Source of the DNA: Caviibacter sp963550915
GTDB taxonomy: Bacteria; Fusobacteriota; Fusobacteriia; Fusobacteriales; Leptotrichiaceae
Reading direction: 5' to 3'
DNA length: 37,516 nucleotides
Assembly (NCBI GenBank): GCA_963550915.1
Contig: CAUVEB010000008.1
Location: 1 to 37,516 of the forward strand
This document shows positions 1 through 7,498 of this stretch, piece after piece. The position numbers and the translations under genes were made by a program. The notes under the pieces are model-generated. The model worked only from the letters and a program-made list of their open reading frames with translations. It did no database searches and had not been told where the DNA came from. Each line of letters begins with the position of its first letter. Within the stretch, counting starts at the first letter, position 1.

Positions 1-41
1 TTTACGTGTGATTTACTTCTTTCAAATTTTTGTTTTGCCAT
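1..41 (-). CDS. tuf: Elongation factor Tu, N-terminal fragment
   Basis: The minus strand reads an ATG at 41-39 followed by thirteen codons giving MAKQKFERSKSHV, the characteristic start of EF-Tu. The gene runs off the window edge. A strong AGGAGG ribosome-binding site (complement of 51-56) lies 9 bases upstream, just past the fusA stop. EF-Tu delivers aminoacyl-tRNA to the ribosome as a GTP complex. It is the last gene of the str operon (rpsL-rpsG-fusA-tuf), which supports the call despite the short fragment. Confidence 0.9.
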   Translation of the reverse strand, partial: MAKQKFERSKSHV

Positions 42-59
42 TTCTTTTTTCCTCCTAAA

Positions 60-2138
60 TTATTTTCCTTGTCTTTCAGAAATTACTTGTTCTGAAATAT
101 TTCTTGGCACTTGCACATATTTTTCAAATTCCATTGCATAAGATGCTCTTCCTTGTGTTTTTGATCTTAAGTCTGTTGCATATCCGAACATTTCTGATAA
201 TGGTACATGTGCGTTTATTATTTTTGCGTTATTTCTATCATTCATTCCAGATACTTGACCTCTTCTTGAGTTTAAGTCTCCTATAACGTCTCCCATATAT
301 TCTTCTGGTGTTGTTACTTCAACTTTGAACACTGGTTCAAGTAATACTGGTTGTGCTGCTCTTAAACCTTTTTTAAATGCAAGTGATCCTGCAATTTTAA
401 ATGCCATTTCAGATGAGTCAACTTCATGGTATGAACCATCATAAAGTGTAACCTTAACATCTTGAACTGGGTATCCTGCAAGAACTCCAGCTTCTATTGC
501 TTCTTGTATTCCTTTATCTACAGCAGGTATATATTCTTTTGGAATTGTTCCTCCTGTTATTTGGTTTATAAATTCATAACCTTTATCTGGGTTTGCCTCA
601 ACTTTCATCTTAACGTGTCCGTATTGACCTCTACCTCCAGATTGTTTTGCGTATTTTTCTTCAACATCAGCAGAACCTAATATTGTTTCTCTATATGCTA
701 CTTGTGGTTTACCAACATTTGCTTCAACCTTAAATTCTCTTTTCATTCTATCTACTATGATTTCAAGGTGAAGTTCTCCCATACCTGCAATTATTGTTTG
801 TCCTGTTTCTTGGTCTGATTTAACCTTGAAAGTAGGATCTTCTTCTGCAAGTTTAGATAATGCTGTTCCCATTTTTTCTTGGTCTGCTTTTGTTTTTGGT
901 TCAACAGCAACAGATATAACTGGTTCTGGGAATTCCATGTTTTCTAAGATTATTGGTGCATCTTCAGCACATAATGTATCTCCAGTTGTAGTATCTTTTA
1001 ATCCAACTGCTGCAGCTATATCTCCTGCATAAACTACATCAATTTCTTCTCTCTTGTTTGCGTGCATTTGAAGAAGTCTTCCCATTCTTTCTTTCTTACC
1101 TTTAGTAGAGTTTAATACATATGAACCTTTTTCAAGTATTCCTGAATATGATCTAAAGAATGATAATCTACCAACAAATGGGTCTGTAACTATTTTAAAT
1201 GCTAATGCTGCGAATTTTTCTTCATCAGAAGGTATTCTTTCGCTTTCTTCTCCTGTTTTAGGATTTATTCCCTTAACTGATTCAATATCAACAGGTGAAG
1301 GCATATATTCAGTTATAGCATCTAGTAATGGTTGTATACCTTTATTTCTAAATGCAGTTCCACAAGCTACAGGAACTACTAATCCTTGTATTGTAGCAAC
1401 TCTTAATGCTGATTTAATTTCTTGTGCTGATATTTCTTCGTCAGCAAAGAATTTTTCCATTAAGTTGTCATCTGTTTCAACTACTGATTCAATTAAGTGG
1501 TGTCTTGCTTCTTCAGCTTTTTCTTTTAAGCTTTCTCTTACTTCTCTTATTTCGTAATCCGCTCCCATTGTTTCATCATCAAAAATGTATTCTTTCATTT
1601 CGATTAAATCAATAATTCCTTCAAATTCTGTTTCTGCACCTATTGGAAGTTGGATTGGTACTCCATTTCCTCCAAGTTTATTTTTTATATCATCAACACA
1701 CATTTCAAAGTTTGCACCAACTCTATCCATTTTATTGAAAAATGCTATTCTTGGTACTTTATACTTATCTGCTTGTCTCCAAACTGTTTCAGATTGTGGT
1801 TGAACTCCGTCAACTGCTGAGAAAACAGCAACTGCACCATCTAAAATTCTTAATGATCTTTCAACTTCAACTGTGAAGTCTACGTGTCCTGGTGTGTCTA
1901 TTATATTTATTCTATGACCTTTCCAAAAACAAGTAGTTGCTGCAGAAGTAATTGTTATACCTCTTTCTTGTTCTTGTTCCATCCAGTCCATAGTAGCAGC
2001 TCCGTCATGAACTTCTCCTATTTTATGACTTACACCTGTGTAAAATAGGATTCTTTCTGTCGTTGTTGTCTTCCCTGCATCAATATGAGCCATGATACCT
2101 ATATTTCTAGTATCTTTTAAGGCAACCTTTCTTGTCAT
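60..2138 (-). CDS. fusA: Elongation factor G (ribosomal translocase)
   Basis: EF-G is the GTPase that drives translocation of tRNA and mRNA on the ribosome and, with RRF, ribosome recycling. The protein is about 692 residues, the normal family length. It shows the P-loop AHIDAGKT near residue 18, DTPGHVDF (G3) and NKMD (G4), followed by the usual EF-G domains II-V. Two Met codons are adjacent at the start (2141 and 2138). The AGGAGG at 2144-2149 is only 2 bases from the first but 5 from the second, so 2138 is the better start. It sits between rpsG and tuf in the str operon. Nothing unusual is visible. Confidence 0.97.
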   Translation of the reverse strand: MTRKVALKDTRNIGIMAHIDAGKTTTTERILFYTGVSHKIGEVHDGAATMDWMEQEQERGITITSAATTCFWKGHRINIIDTPGHVDFTVEVERSLRILDGAVAVFSAVDGVQPQSETVWRQADKYKVPRIAFFNKMDRVGANFEMCVDDIKNKLGGNGVPIQLPIGAETEFEGIIDLIEMKEYIFDDETMGADYEIREVRESLKEKAEEARHHLIESVVETDDNLMEKFFADEEISAQEIKSALRVATIQGLVVPVACGTAFRNKGIQPLLDAITEYMPSPVDIESVKGINPKTGEESERIPSDEEKFAALAFKIVTDPFVGRLSFFRSYSGILEKGSYVLNSTKGKKERMGRLLQMHANKREEIDVVYAGDIAAAVGLKDTTTGDTLCAEDAPIILENMEFPEPVISVAVEPKTKADQEKMGTALSKLAEEDPTFKVKSDQETGQTIIAGMGELHLEIIVDRMKREFKVEANVGKPQVAYRETILGSADVEEKYAKQSGGRGQYGHVKMKVEANPDKGYEFINQITGGTIPKEYIPAVDKGIQEAIEAGVLAGYPVQDVKVTLYDGSYHEVDSSEMAFKIAGSLAFKKGLRAAQPVLLEPVFKVEVTTPEEYMGDVIGDLNSRRGQVSGMNDRNNAKIINAHVPLSEMFGYATDLRSKTQGRASYAMEFEKYVQVPRNISEQVISERQGK

Positions 2139-2151
2139 CATTTCCTCCTAA

Positions 2152-2622
2152 TTACCATTTATAGTGTGCGAACGCTCTATTTGCTTCTGCCATTTTGTAT
2201 GTATCTTCTTTTTTCTTAACTGATCCACCTTCACTATTAGCAGCAGCTATTAATTCTTTTTTAAGTTTGTTTACCATTCCGTATTCTTTTCTTTCTCTTG
2301 TATATCTAACTAGCCATCTTATTGCTAATGTTTGTTGTCTATCTTTTCTTACTTCTACTGGAACTTGGTATGTAGCTCCCCCAATTCTTCTTGATCTTAC
2401 TTCTAATTGTGGTCTTACATTTTCCATTGCTCTTCTAAAGATTTCTATTCCAGATTCATTTGTTTCTTTTTCTATTTCTTCTAATGCATTATAAAAAATA
2501 TTTTCTGCTATTGATTTTTTTCCGTCTACCATTAGTCCGTTAATAAACTTAGTAACAACTTTATCATTGAACTTAGAATCAGGTAAAACGTCTCTTTTTT
2601 CAGCTTTTCTTCTTCTTGACAC
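2152..2622 (-). CDS. rpsG: 30S ribosomal protein S7
   Basis: S7 nucleates assembly of the 30S head by binding 16S rRNA. The 156-residue product has the typical start MSRRRKAEKRDVLPD, the VTKFINGLMVDGKKS segment and the basic core RSRRIGGATYQVPVEV. It ends in the S7 tail HYKW, and the length is normal. It lies 26 bases downstream of rpsL and 13 bases upstream of fusA in the same direction. In other bacteria S7 represses this operon translationally; no S7-binding site was identified here. Confidence 0.97.
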   Translation of the reverse strand: MSRRRKAEKRDVLPDSKFNDKVVTKFINGLMVDGKKSIAENIFYNALEEIEKETNESGIEIFRRAMENVRPQLEVRSRRIGGATYQVPVEVRKDRQQTLAIRWLVRYTRERKEYGMVNKLKKELIAAANSEGGSVKKKEDTYKMAEANRAFAHYKW

Positions 2623-2648
2623 TAGTGTCCCTCCTAACTTATTTTAGA

Positions 2649-3020
2649 CTATTTTGGTCTTTTTGTTCCGTATCTTGATCTACCTTGTTTTCTATTTACA
2701 ACTCCGGCTGTATCTAAAGCTCCTCTTATTATTTTGTATCTAACCCCTGGTAAGTCTTTTGTTCTTCCTCCTCTAATTAATACGATAGAGTGTTCTTGAA
2801 GATTGTGTCCAATACCTGGTATATATGCTGTTACTTCTATTCCATTAACAAGTTTTACTCTGGCAACCTTTCTTAACGCTGAGTTTGGTTTTTTAGGTGT
2901 AGTTGTATATACTCTTACACATACTCCTCTTTTTTGTGGATTTGCCTTTAATGCTGGTGATTTTTTCTTCTTTTCAGAAGTGCTTCTACCAAATCTAATC
3001 AATTGATTAATAGTAGGCAT
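2649..3020 (-). CDS. rpsL: 30S ribosomal protein S12
   Basis: S12 lies at the decoding centre and controls translational accuracy. The open frame extends to 3035, but codons 2-4 (GAA GGA GGA) are the Shine-Dalgarno sequence. The true start is therefore the ATG at 3020, giving MPTINQLIRFGR and 123 residues, the usual length. The decoding loops TTTPKKPNSALRK and KDLPGVRYK are intact, including the lysines whose mutation gives streptomycin resistance, so the wild-type sensitive form is predicted. It is the first gene of the str operon, preceded by a leader of about 235 bases. Confidence 0.97.
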   Translation of the reverse strand: MPTINQLIRFGRSTSEKKKKSPALKANPQKRGVCVRVYTTTPKKPNSALRKVARVKLVNGIEVTAYIPGIGHNLQEHSIVLIRGGRTKDLPGVRYKIIRGALDTAGVVNRKQGRSRYGTKRPK

Positions 3021-3232
3021 ATTTCCTCCTTCCAAATTTTAAAATTTATTTAGCCTTTTGCTATATTCTATGTATACATCTTATTTATTGTGGGTCATAA
3101 TAAAAAATTTCTTTATTTTACAGTACAATTTCTTTCATCTTAATTGACGTTCTAACAATAAGACGACTCCCAAAGCCTTATAAAACACGTACTTTTAGTT
3201 ATTAAACAATAAATTTTGACATACTAAAACTA

Positions 3233-3249
3233 AACAGCTTCTTGCTGTT
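3233..3249 (-). promoter_or_regulatory. Hairpin at the 5' end of the str-operon leader
   Basis: A perfect 6-bp stem (AACAGC/GCTGTT) with a 5-base loop lies a few bases downstream of the predicted transcription start for rpsL. A hairpin this close to the 5' end could protect the mRNA or bind a regulator. The sequence shows only the hairpin; the role is inference. Confidence 0.35.
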
Positions 3250-3261
3250 GTACCTTCAAAG

Positions 3262-3288
3262 TGTATAATATTTTGCAAGTAAAGTCAA
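3262..3288 (-). promoter_or_regulatory. Probable promoter of the str operon
   Basis: Reading the minus strand, TTGACT (complement of 3283-3288) is followed after 15 bases by TATACA (complement of 3262-3267). The spacing is slightly short, but this is the best sigma-70-type match in the 367-base gap upstream of rpsL. It would start transcription near 3255 and leave a long leader. The rest of the gap to the sirtuin gene is AT-rich with a terminator at its far end. Confidence 0.45.
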
Positions 3289-3370
3289 TGTTTTTCTACA
3301 TTTTTTATAATATTTTTATTAAAAAACTATATATAGTAAAAAAACGTTTATTTTTAACTAAATTTTGTGA

Positions 3371-3403
3371 AAATTAAAAGAACATATACAAAAGTATATG
3401 CTC
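3371..3403 (-). terminator. Intrinsic terminator after the sirtuin gene
   Basis: On the minus strand GAGCATATAC-TTTT-GTATATGTTC forms a 10-bp stem (one G-U pair) followed by TTTTAATTTT. The 5' arm begins at the last base of the sirtuin stop codon. It separates this gene from the str promoter downstream. Confidence 0.75.
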
Positions 3404-4116
3404 TATTTATCTACATAATTTAAAAAATTTGCTATCTTATCATGTATTATTAAATCAGCATAGTCATCACCATTTGTCTTAGTGCTATTAACTATAATTA
3501 GTCTTCTTCCCCTATATGCAGTTAGAAAGCTTGCAGCTGGATAAACATTTAAAGATGTTCCTGCAACTATTATTGTATCTGCTTTTTCAATTTCATTTAT
3601 ACACCTTATTATATTTGTATAATCAAGTGCTTCTTCATAAAGTACAACATCTGGCTTTATTATATTGCCACAATCATCACAATATGGTATCTCTTTATTT
3701 TTCATAATCTGATTTAAATTATATGATTTATTACAATTTATACAATAATTTCTATGTATACTTCCATGTAATTCTATAACATTACTACTTCCAGCCATTT
3801 GATGAAGTCCGTCTATATTTTGCGTTATTATACTTTTTAGCTTTTTCTCTTTTTCCCATTTAGCAAGAATTTTATGAGCATCATTTGGTTTTGCATCTAA
3901 ATACACCATTTTTGTTTTATAGAACTCAAAAAATTCTTTTGTATGTTTATTAAAAAAAGAATTACTAACTATATCTTCAGCACTTTTATCATTAAAAAGT
4001 CCATTTTGACTTCTAAAATCGGGTATACCAGATTGTGTAGATACTCCAGCACCTCCAAAAAATACAAGATATTTTGATTCTTTTATCCAAGATTTAGCTA
4101 TTTCATAATTAGTCAT
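3403..4116 (-). CDS. cobB: NAD-dependent protein deacylase, Sir2/CobB family
   Basis: Sirtuins remove acyl groups from lysines using NAD and release nicotinamide and O-acyl-ADP-ribose. The 237-residue protein has the NAD-binding GAGVSTQSGIPDFRS (about 22-36), TQNIDGLHQ (98-106) and the catalytic His117 in ELHGSIH. It also has a zinc tetrad Cys125/128 and Cys146/149, and GTSLNVYPA (186-194). The Y-x-x-R pair typical of desuccinylases such as E. coli CobB is not seen at FYKTKM, so a general deacylase is more likely. It is monocistronic, ends in its own terminator and is divergent from the HAD operon. No clear promoter box was identified for it. Confidence 0.93.
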   Translation of the reverse strand: MTNYEIAKSWIKESKYLVFFGGAGVSTQSGIPDFRSQNGLFNDKSAEDIVSNSFFNKHTKEFFEFYKTKMVYLDAKPNDAHKILAKWEKEKKLKSIITQNIDGLHQMAGSSNVIELHGSIHRNYCINCNKSYNLNQIMKNKEIPYCDDCGNIIKPDVVLYEEALDYTNIIRCINEIEKADTIIVAGTSLNVYPAASFLTAYRGRRLIIVNSTKTNGDDYADLIIHDKIANFLNYVDK

Positions 4117-4193
4117 AAAACACCTCTTTAAATGTAACGTTCTAAACTTCTTTTAATATTTCTCTTATTTCAATTATATTATACCAAGTTTTG

Positions 4194-4202
4194 TGATATA
4201 AT
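4194..4202 (+). promoter_or_regulatory. Extended -10 promoter for the HAD-to-sppA operon
   Basis: TGATATAAT is a perfect extended -10 element (TGN plus TATAAT). It lies 29 bases before the ATG at 4232, with a strong AGGGGGG ribosome-binding site at 4219-4225. The -35 position reads only TTATAT, which suits an extended -10 promoter. Confidence 0.55.
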
Positions 4203-4231
4203 TACTACATAAATTACTAGGGGGGTAAAAT

Positions 4232-5041
4232 ATGTATCGTGCTGTATTAACAGACCTTGATGGTACTTTATTGAATAAGGATCATATGCTAACAGAATTT
4301 ACAATAAATACTATTGATAAATTAATTGATAATGGAATAAAAGTTTTTATTGCCACAGGTAGAATTGAAAAGGGTGCAAGACTTATATCAGACAAGTTTA
4401 AACACAAACTACCTATTATAACAACGAATGGTTCAAGAATATTAGATGAGAATAATAAGGAGTTGTTATCAATATTTTTAAAAGATGAAGTAAAAGATTT
4501 TTTAATAAATTTTGATTATAAGTCTTTTGGAGATGAAATCTTTATAAACGGTTATTCTGTTAATAATTGGTTTGTAGTTGATGATACATATATAAGCTTT
4601 TACAAACATAAAAGACTAGATAAGAAATATAGCCCTGAAAAAATAAGTAGGGAAGAATTTAAAACTTTTGATTATAATAAAATATTTTTTGTAGGAGATT
4701 TTAATCATCTACTTCAAATACGTGAAGTACTAAGAGAAAATATAGGAGATTTTGTTAATATTGCCTTTGTAAGTGAAAATTCACTTGAAATATACGATAA
4801 AAGTGCAACAAAAGGAAATGCTGCTAAATTTTTACTTAAAAAATATGGTATATCTCTTGATGAAGTAGTTTCTTTTGGTGATGGATTAAACGATATTGAG
4901 ATGCTACAAATGGCAAAAAAAGGATATGTAATGGATAATGCTCTTTTAGAGCTAAAACAATTACTTCCAGATTTTGAGGTTATAGCTGACAGCGATACAG
5001 ATTCTGTTGCAAAAAAATTAATAGAGGTGTTTAATTTATGA
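4232..5041 (+). CDS. HAD-superfamily phosphatase, Cof/YidA type
   Basis: Cof-type HAD hydrolases dephosphorylate sugar phosphates, flavin mononucleotide or related small metabolites. The 269-residue protein has motif I TDLDGTLL (Asp8 nucleophile, Asp10), motif II FIATGR, motif III Lys194 and motif IV FGDGLNDIEM (Asp217, Asn220, Asp221). A type-IIB cap domain lies between motifs II and III. The substrate cannot be read from the sequence. It is first in a tight operon, and its TGA stop overlaps the ATG of the next gene by four bases (ATGA). Confidence 0.9.
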   Translation: MYRAVLTDLDGTLLNKDHMLTEFTINTIDKLIDNGIKVFIATGRIEKGARLISDKFKHKLPIITTNGSRILDENNKELLSIFLKDEVKDFLINFDYKSFGDEIFINGYSVNNWFVVDDTYISFYKHKRLDKKYSPEKISREEFKTFDYNKIFFVGDFNHLLQIREVLRENIGDFVNIAFVSENSLEIYDKSATKGNAAKFLLKKYGISLDEVVSFGDGLNDIEMLQMAKKGYVMDNALLELKQLLPDFEVIADSDTDSVAKKLIEVFNL

Positions 5042-5406
5042 AAATAGCTTTAGTCGTTGAAGATAGTAGTTACTTTAGACAAAGTATTAAAAATATATTA
5101 GAAGAATACAATTTTAAAGTTATAGAAGCTAAAGACGGAGTACAAGGTCACGAGCTTTATATGAAATATAGACCTGATATTGTTACTATGGATATAAACA
5201 TGCCAAGGCTTGACGGTTTTGGTTGTATAGAAAAGATTTTAGAATATGATAAAAAAGCTAAAATCCTTATTTGTAGCTCAATGATGTTTTTAGATATATA
5301 TATTGCAGAAGGTCTTGAGGCTGGAGCAAAAGCTTGCATATGTAAGCCATTTACCAAAAATGAATTTATTAGTGCTGTAAGTGATATATTAGTAGGAGAT
5401 ATATAA
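5038..5406 (+). CDS. Stand-alone response-regulator receiver domain, CheY-like
   Basis: The 122-residue protein is only a receiver domain. It has the acidic pocket Glu8-Asp9, the phospho-acceptor Asp52 in VTMDINMPRLDG, Ser80/81 at the Thr/Ser switch position, and Lys103 in CKPF. There is no DNA-binding or enzymatic output domain and no sensor kinase anywhere in the window. It is translationally coupled to the HAD gene (ATGA overlap) and followed after one base by lrgA. Receiver-only proteins act by protein-protein contact or relay phosphate. A flagellar role is not suggested by the neighbours. The partner is unknown. Confidence 0.9.
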   Translation: MKIALVVEDSSYFRQSIKNILEEYNFKVIEAKDGVQGHELYMKYRPDIVTMDINMPRLDGFGCIEKILEYDKKAKILICSSMMFLDIYIAEGLEAGAKACICKPFTKNEFISAVSDILVGDI

Positions 5407-5407
5407 A

Positions 5408-5776
5408 ATGGATATTTATAAAGAGTTTATGTATATACTTATTTTCTCAATTTTAGGAGAAATGATAGCAAAGGCTATAAGCTTACCGTTTCCAGGTAGT
5501 GTTATTGGTATGCTTTTACTATTTTTATCACTAGAATTAAAAATAATAGAACTTAAAAAAATAGAAAAAGTAGGTAATTTTTTACTTGCTAATTTAGCCA
5601 TACTATTTATACCAGCAGGTGTTGGAATTATGACTAAATTTAATTTAATTAAAAACATTTGGCTTTCATTTTTACTTTTAAATGTGATAACTACAGCAAT
5701 TTCATTAATATTAATAGCAAAAATAGTTGAATTTATTAAAAATAGGTTTGAAAGCAAAGGAGATAGAGATGTTTAG
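5408..5776 (+). CDS. lrgA: Holin-like membrane protein, CidA/LrgA family
   Basis: The 122-residue hydrophobic protein has about four membrane segments and the family pattern FPGSVIGMLLLFLSL followed by LLANLAILFIPAGVGIM. LrgA/CidA proteins are small holin-like membrane proteins linked to murein hydrolase control and, in some species, pyruvate transport. The partner LrgB is encoded immediately downstream, and the two genes overlap by eight bases. An AGGAGA ribosome-binding site ends 8 bases before the ATG. Gene and family assignment are firm; the physiological role here is inferred. Confidence 0.9.
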   Translation: MDIYKEFMYILIFSILGEMIAKAISLPFPGSVIGMLLLFLSLELKIIELKKIEKVGNFLLANLAILFIPAGVGIMTKFNLIKNIWLSFLLLNVITTAISLILIAKIVEFIKNRFESKGDRDV

Positions 5777-6461
5777 TGATGTTTTTAGTAATCCACTATT
5801 TGGCGTTTTACTTACTATATTAATTTATACTATTTGCCTTAAAATATTTAGTAAATTAAGATTACCACTATTTAATCCTATGCTTTTATCAATAATATTC
5901 ATAATAATAGTATTAAAAACTTTTAATATTTCATATGAAAATTACTATGTAGGTGGTTCTATTTTAAACGCTTTAATTGTTCCTGCAACTGTTGCACTTG
6001 CAATACCACTACATAAAAACTTACATTTACTAAAAAAACACTATTTATCAATAATTATAGGGATATTAGTAGGTAATGTTATAAACTGTTTATTAATTGT
6101 ATTTATAGCAAAAATGCTTAAGTATAAGCCTGAATTAATATATTCAATGCTACCAAAATCAGTAACTACTGCTATTGCAGTTGGAGTTTCTGAAAATTTA
6201 GGTGGCTTTACTTCAATAACAGTTGTTGTTGTAATGATAACAGGTATGACAGGTGCAGTTTTAGCTCCATTTATATTTGAAAAACTAAAGATTAAAGACC
6301 CTATAGCAATAGGAATTAGCCTTGGTTCTTCATCGCATGCAGTGGGAACTAGTAAAGCAATAGAAATGAATAGTGTTTCTGGTGCTATGGCAGGACTTGC
6401 AATTGGAGTTACAGGTGTATTTATAGTATTTATTATTCCTTTAGTTGTGAGGCTTGTTTAA
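5769..6461 (+). CDS. lrgB: LrgB/CidB-family membrane protein
   Basis: The open frame reaches back to 5727, but the AAGGAG ribosome-binding site at 5757-5762 points to the ATG at 5769 (MFSDVFSNPLFG). This gives 231 residues and overlaps lrgA by eight bases. LrgB-type motifs include LPKSVTTAIAVGVSE, VVMITGMTGAVLAP and LGSSSHAVGTSKA. The protein is mostly membrane-embedded, with about seven segments. LrgB acts with LrgA in the membrane. Its TAA stop shares one base with the mnmA ATG. Confidence 0.92.
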   Translation: MFSDVFSNPLFGVLLTILIYTICLKIFSKLRLPLFNPMLLSIIFIIIVLKTFNISYENYYVGGSILNALIVPATVALAIPLHKNLHLLKKHYLSIIIGILVGNVINCLLIVFIAKMLKYKPELIYSMLPKSVTTAIAVGVSENLGGFTSITVVVVMITGMTGAVLAPFIFEKLKIKDPIAIGISLGSSSHAVGTSKAIEMNSVSGAMAGLAIGVTGVFIVFIIPLVVRLV

Positions 6462-7498
6462 TGAAAAAAGTTATAGTCGGTATGAGTGGTGGTATTGATA
6501 GCTCTGTTGCTGCATACCTCTTAAAAGAGCAAAGATACGAAGTTGTAGGGGTTAGTTTAAAACATTTATCTGATGAAATGAGTAATATGAAAAACAAAAC
6601 TTGTTGCTCTTTAGATGATATAAACGATGCAAGAATAGTTTGTTTTGCACTATCTATACCTCATTATGTTATTAATCTTGAAAAAGAGTTTACAAGAGAA
6701 GTAATAACTGAGTTTTTAAAAGAGTATAGACGTGGTTCTACTCCTAATCCTTGCGTTATTTGTAATGAAAGAGTTAAAATTAAAGCTCTTATTGACCTTG
6801 CTAAAAAACTAAATTTTGATTTTGTTGCAACAGGTCATTATGCCAAAAAAAGTGATAACGGATTACTATTATTTTCAGACAGTATAAAAGATCAATCATA
6901 TATGTTATATCGTTTAAAAAAAGAAGATTTAGATATGATGTTATTCCCACTTGAAAATATACCTAAAACAAAAGTAAGAGAAATTGCAAGAGAAAATAAT
7001 ATAGTTACTCACGATAAAAAAGACAGCCAAGGAATTTGTTTTGCACCAAATGGTTATGAAGTCTTTTTAAATGATACACTTGAGTTAAAAGAAGGTAATT
7101 TTATAGATAATAAAGGGAATATAATAGGAAAACATAAGGGTTACGCTCTTTATACCATAGGTCAAAGAAAACACTTAGGATTAAAACTTCCTTATCCTGT
7201 GTTTATAACAAAAATAGATAAGGATAAAAATGAAATTACAGTTGGTAATTTTGAAGAGCTTTTAATAGATACTATAGAGATTAAAAACTATATTTTTCAT
7301 AAAAATTTAGAGTTTTTACTTCATAAAGAAATGATAGCAAGACCTAGATTTTCATCTCGTGGTCTTAGTGGTAAACTATATATTATAGATGATAAACTAT
7401 ATTTTAAATATTTTGAAAAAAACGCACAAAATGCAAAAGGGCAACATATAGTCTTTTATTTAGATAACGAACTTGTAGGGGGAGGAGAAATAAAATGA
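6461..7498 (+). CDS. mnmA: tRNA-specific 2-thiouridylase
   Basis: MnmA transfers sulfur to U34 of tRNAs for Lys, Glu and Gln using ATP and a sulfur-relay donor. The 345-residue protein has the PP-loop GMSGGIDSS (7-15) and TGHYAKK. Its catalytic cysteines are Cys101 in NPCVICNE and Cys193 in DSQGICF, and the C-terminal part has GQRKHLGL. It also has a TCCSLDD segment near residue 47. Two of its expected substrates, tRNA-Lys(UUU) and tRNA-Glu(UUC), are encoded in the tRNA operon of this window. The start overlaps lrgB by one base and the end overlaps sppA by four. Confidence 0.96.
   Translation: MKKVIVGMSGGIDSSVAAYLLKEQRYEVVGVSLKHLSDEMSNMKNKTCCSLDDINDARIVCFALSIPHYVINLEKEFTREVITEFLKEYRRGSTPNPCVICNERVKIKALIDLAKKLNFDFVATGHYAKKSDNGLLLFSDSIKDQSYMLYRLKKEDLDMMLFPLENIPKTKVREIARENNIVTHDKKDSQGICFAPNGYEVFLNDTLELKEGNFIDNKGNIIGKHKGYALYTIGQRKHLGLKLPYPVFITKIDKDKNEITVGNFEELLIDTIEIKNYIFHKNLEFLLHKEMIARPRFSSRGLSGKLYIIDDKLYFKYFEKNAQNAKGQHIVFYLDNELVGGGEIK

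Noticed and set aside
104..3006. Several plus-strand open frames opposite fusA, rpsG and rpsL
   Set aside because: They are antisense to highly conserved ribosomal genes, hydrophobic or repetitive by composition, and lack ribosome-binding sites.
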